Shown here one piece after another: positions 62,778-64,000 of a stretch of DNA of 64,000 nucleotides (the stretch's first letter is position 1; each line of letters begins with the position of its first letter). The notes under the pieces were generated by a model. It searched no databases, was not told where the DNA came from, and was given only the letters and a program-made list of their open reading frames with translations. Source of the DNA: Xanthocytophaga flava (lineage in GTDB: Bacteria > Bacteroidota > Bacteroidia > Cytophagales > 172606-1); the NCBI GenBank assembly GCA_030068525.1, contig JASJOS010000016.1:124001-188000 (forward strand). The letters run 5' to 3'. A program made the position numbers and the translations under genes.

Positions 62778-63464
62778 TTATTTTAATTCTTTGATTTTGA
62801 TATTTCGTAGGTAGATAGGTGCTCCTGCATGTTTACCTTGAAAACCAATATGGCCTTTTAGTGGTAGTTCTGCCAGCGGATTGCTTAACCAGGATGGGAT
62901 TTCGCTGCCATCTGGATTGGTTTTACCAGAAGTGAATTTGCTCATATCACATTCATTTACCAGTTCTCCATTTAATACTACCCAGATTTTTCTTCCCACA
63001 CAGGTTACTGTATAGTGATTCCATTCACCTGCTTTCTTTACTGCTTTTTTGCTCGCTGCCTGATGTCCAAATACAGCTCCACATTGCCAGTTGGCCGGGG
63101 CTTTAGACCATTGTTCTGAATAATCATCTGCTATTTGTATTTCTACGGAATTTGGTATCCAGTCTTCCAGATTACTGGTGTGCACAATTACTCCACTGTT
63201 AGTTCCGTCTGCATTTTTAAATTCGAGATCCAGTATAAAGTTCTCATACATATTTTTGCTCCAAAGGGCCTGATCTTCCGTTGCAGTAAACACTCCTTCT
63301 GATACACTCCATACACCTTTTGGATAAATAGCATTGGTAAGGTCTGAGGTAAATAGTTCATGCCAGCCTTTTTGAGAGGTATTTGGATGTTTGGTGTAGG
63401 ATTTCTGCGCAAATGACGTGTACACACTGCATAGCAGTAGGACAATAAGAAAGCTTTTTTTCAT
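62778..63464 (-). CDS. Secreted DUF1080 (3-keto-disaccharide hydrolase-like) protein
   Basis: A 228-residue secreted protein: signal peptide KKSFLIVLLLCSVYTSFAQ, then a DUF1080 concanavalin-like beta-sandwich covering the rest. Landmarks are GWHELF, the DLEFKNADGTNSGVIVHT strand pair, EIQIADDY, GEWNHYTVTCVGRKIWVVLNGELVNE (in parts, GEWNHYTV and IWVVLNGELVNE) and the closing LPLKGHIGFQGKHAGAPIYLRNIKIKEL (PLKGHIGFQGKHAG and IYLRNIKIKEL). Members act in 3-keto-glycoside pathways, often next to Gfo/Idh dehydrogenases and sugar isomerases. Consistent with this, a new gene starts 521 bp upstream on the other strand. Confidence 0.88.
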   Translation of the reverse strand: MKKSFLIVLLLCSVYTSFAQKSYTKHPNTSQKGWHELFTSDLTNAIYPKGVWSVSEGVFTATEDQALWSKNMYENFILDLEFKNADGTNSGVIVHTSNLEDWIPNSVEIQIADDYSEQWSKAPANWQCGAVFGHQAASKKAVKKAGEWNHYTVTCVGRKIWVVLNGELVNECDMSKFTSGKTNPDGSEIPSWLSNPLAELPLKGHIGFQGKHAGAPIYLRNIKIKELK

Positions 63465-63985
63465 GAAAGTAAAGTAGAAATTAAGTTAGTGCAACAAAAA
63501 TAGAAGTCCTTTTAGTATTTGAGAAAAGAGTTTACACTTTTGTATATAGCTTTTTAATTTTTGGCACTATTCCTGTGTAGACTTATATAATTTATTGAGG
63601 TATTGACGATTTAAGTGGATATTTGGTTTTTTATAACGATCTGAGAATAAACTTGCAGTGATTTTAGATTCACAAATAAGTAAATAAATGCAGCAATAAT
63701 AATGACCTGAAAGTTGCTTGATTATTTGTTTGGCAAGTTTGAGAGCTGAAGGAGAAAAAACTATAAATAGGGATAATGCTAATAAAAAATATAATAATCT
63801 CTGATAATTCTTCTATTTGATGTATCTTTCGGGGAAATAGGAAATTTTTTGTTAACATCTTCTCAGCCTTTTCAGGTTAGGCAGGTAAGATTAACAAAAA
63901 AGGATATTTCTGTTACGAAAGACATTTTTGGAGTGTCTGAACAAGGCCTATATAAAACCAATCTCTTTATTACAACTCCTAAACA
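63465..63985. other. 521-bp intergenic region
   Basis: AT-rich divergent spacer with T-tracts. I see no ORF, repeat or RNA gene that can be supported. Confidence 0.4.
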
Positions 63986-64000
63986 ATGAAAAGAAGAGCA
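63986..64000 (+). CDS. First codons of next gene, cut by the window edge
   Basis: An ATG after the AT-rich spacer opens MKRRA before the window ends. MKRRAF-type starts are common in Bacteroidota Tat-exported oxidoreductases, which often flank DUF1080 genes, but five codons cannot prove it. Confidence 0.3.

Noticed and set aside
63670-63858. 62-codon minus-strand ORF near the right edge
   Set aside because: AT-driven composition rich in Ile/Phe/Ser with no recognisable motif.

Overview
The window reads as chromosomal DNA of a Bacteroidota bacterium, most likely a Cytophagales member. Support comes from the -7 promoter motif TAnnTTTG ahead of several genes, the lack of Shine-Dalgarno dependence, lipoproteins with Bacteroidota-type lipoboxes, a TonB-dependent receptor with an N-terminal carboxypeptidase-regulatory domain, and the coaX / outer-membrane barrel / lptC / CNNM gene order. 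No rRNA, tRNA, prophage, CRISPR array or intact insertion sequence was seen.

Layout. 1-3224: end of a GH13 alpha-glucosidase, a 172-bp MITE-like element, then treZ (trehalose release). 3255-10477: a membrane protein, a LysR regulator and the divergent histidine-utilisation operon hutH-hutU-hutI-hutG. 10515-13672: a TonB receptor and lipoprotein, each preceded by the same dyad TTGCAA-N5-TTGCAA, probably a metal uptake pair. 13813-14500: non-coding DNA holding a 264-bp G-tract inverted repeat and a cluster of degenerate 15-bp motifs. 14686-25824: housekeeping genes (ctpA-like protease, hemerythrin-like protein, ruvX, fabZ-like, def) and a minus-strand operon coaX-OMP-lptC-small protein-CNNM-5-formyl-THF cycloligase. 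25887-32360: TetR, an HMA-like small protein, an MFS exporter, a lipoprotein, an SBF-like transporter and a TPR histidine kinase. 32878-34840: a bacterial nitric-oxide-synthase oxygenase and an SRAP/YedK homologue that has lost its catalytic residues. 35473-41174: a DUF4468-like protein, then a sulfur-related stretch with a SAM-I-type riboswitch, a 16-residue Cys/Met-containing leader peptide, a cysteine desulfurase, a fatty-acid-hydroxylase-type membrane enzyme, a cysteine-free redoxin and phosphosulfolactate synthase (ComA). 41232-54364: two unknown genes, then a PadR regulator and four tandem 890-residue FtsX/MacB-type permeases with no ATPase, sharing identical DNA patches. 54831-64000: carbohydrate and nucleoside genes (multidomain GH43, Tat-dependent SGNH hydrolase, MarR regulator with a perfect 22-bp divergent operator, a clan GH-A-like putative glycosidase, nucleoside hydrolase, orphan HigA-like protein, DUF1080 protein) and the first codons of a further gene.

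The most promising observations are the riboswitch / mini-ORF / cysteine desulfurase leader with the downstream sulfonate-related genes; NOS beside a catalytically stripped SRAP protein; the G-tract inverted repeat with the adjacent iterated motif; and the four-gene permease array with mosaic sequence sharing. All functional calls rest on motif recognition by eye; no database search was run.
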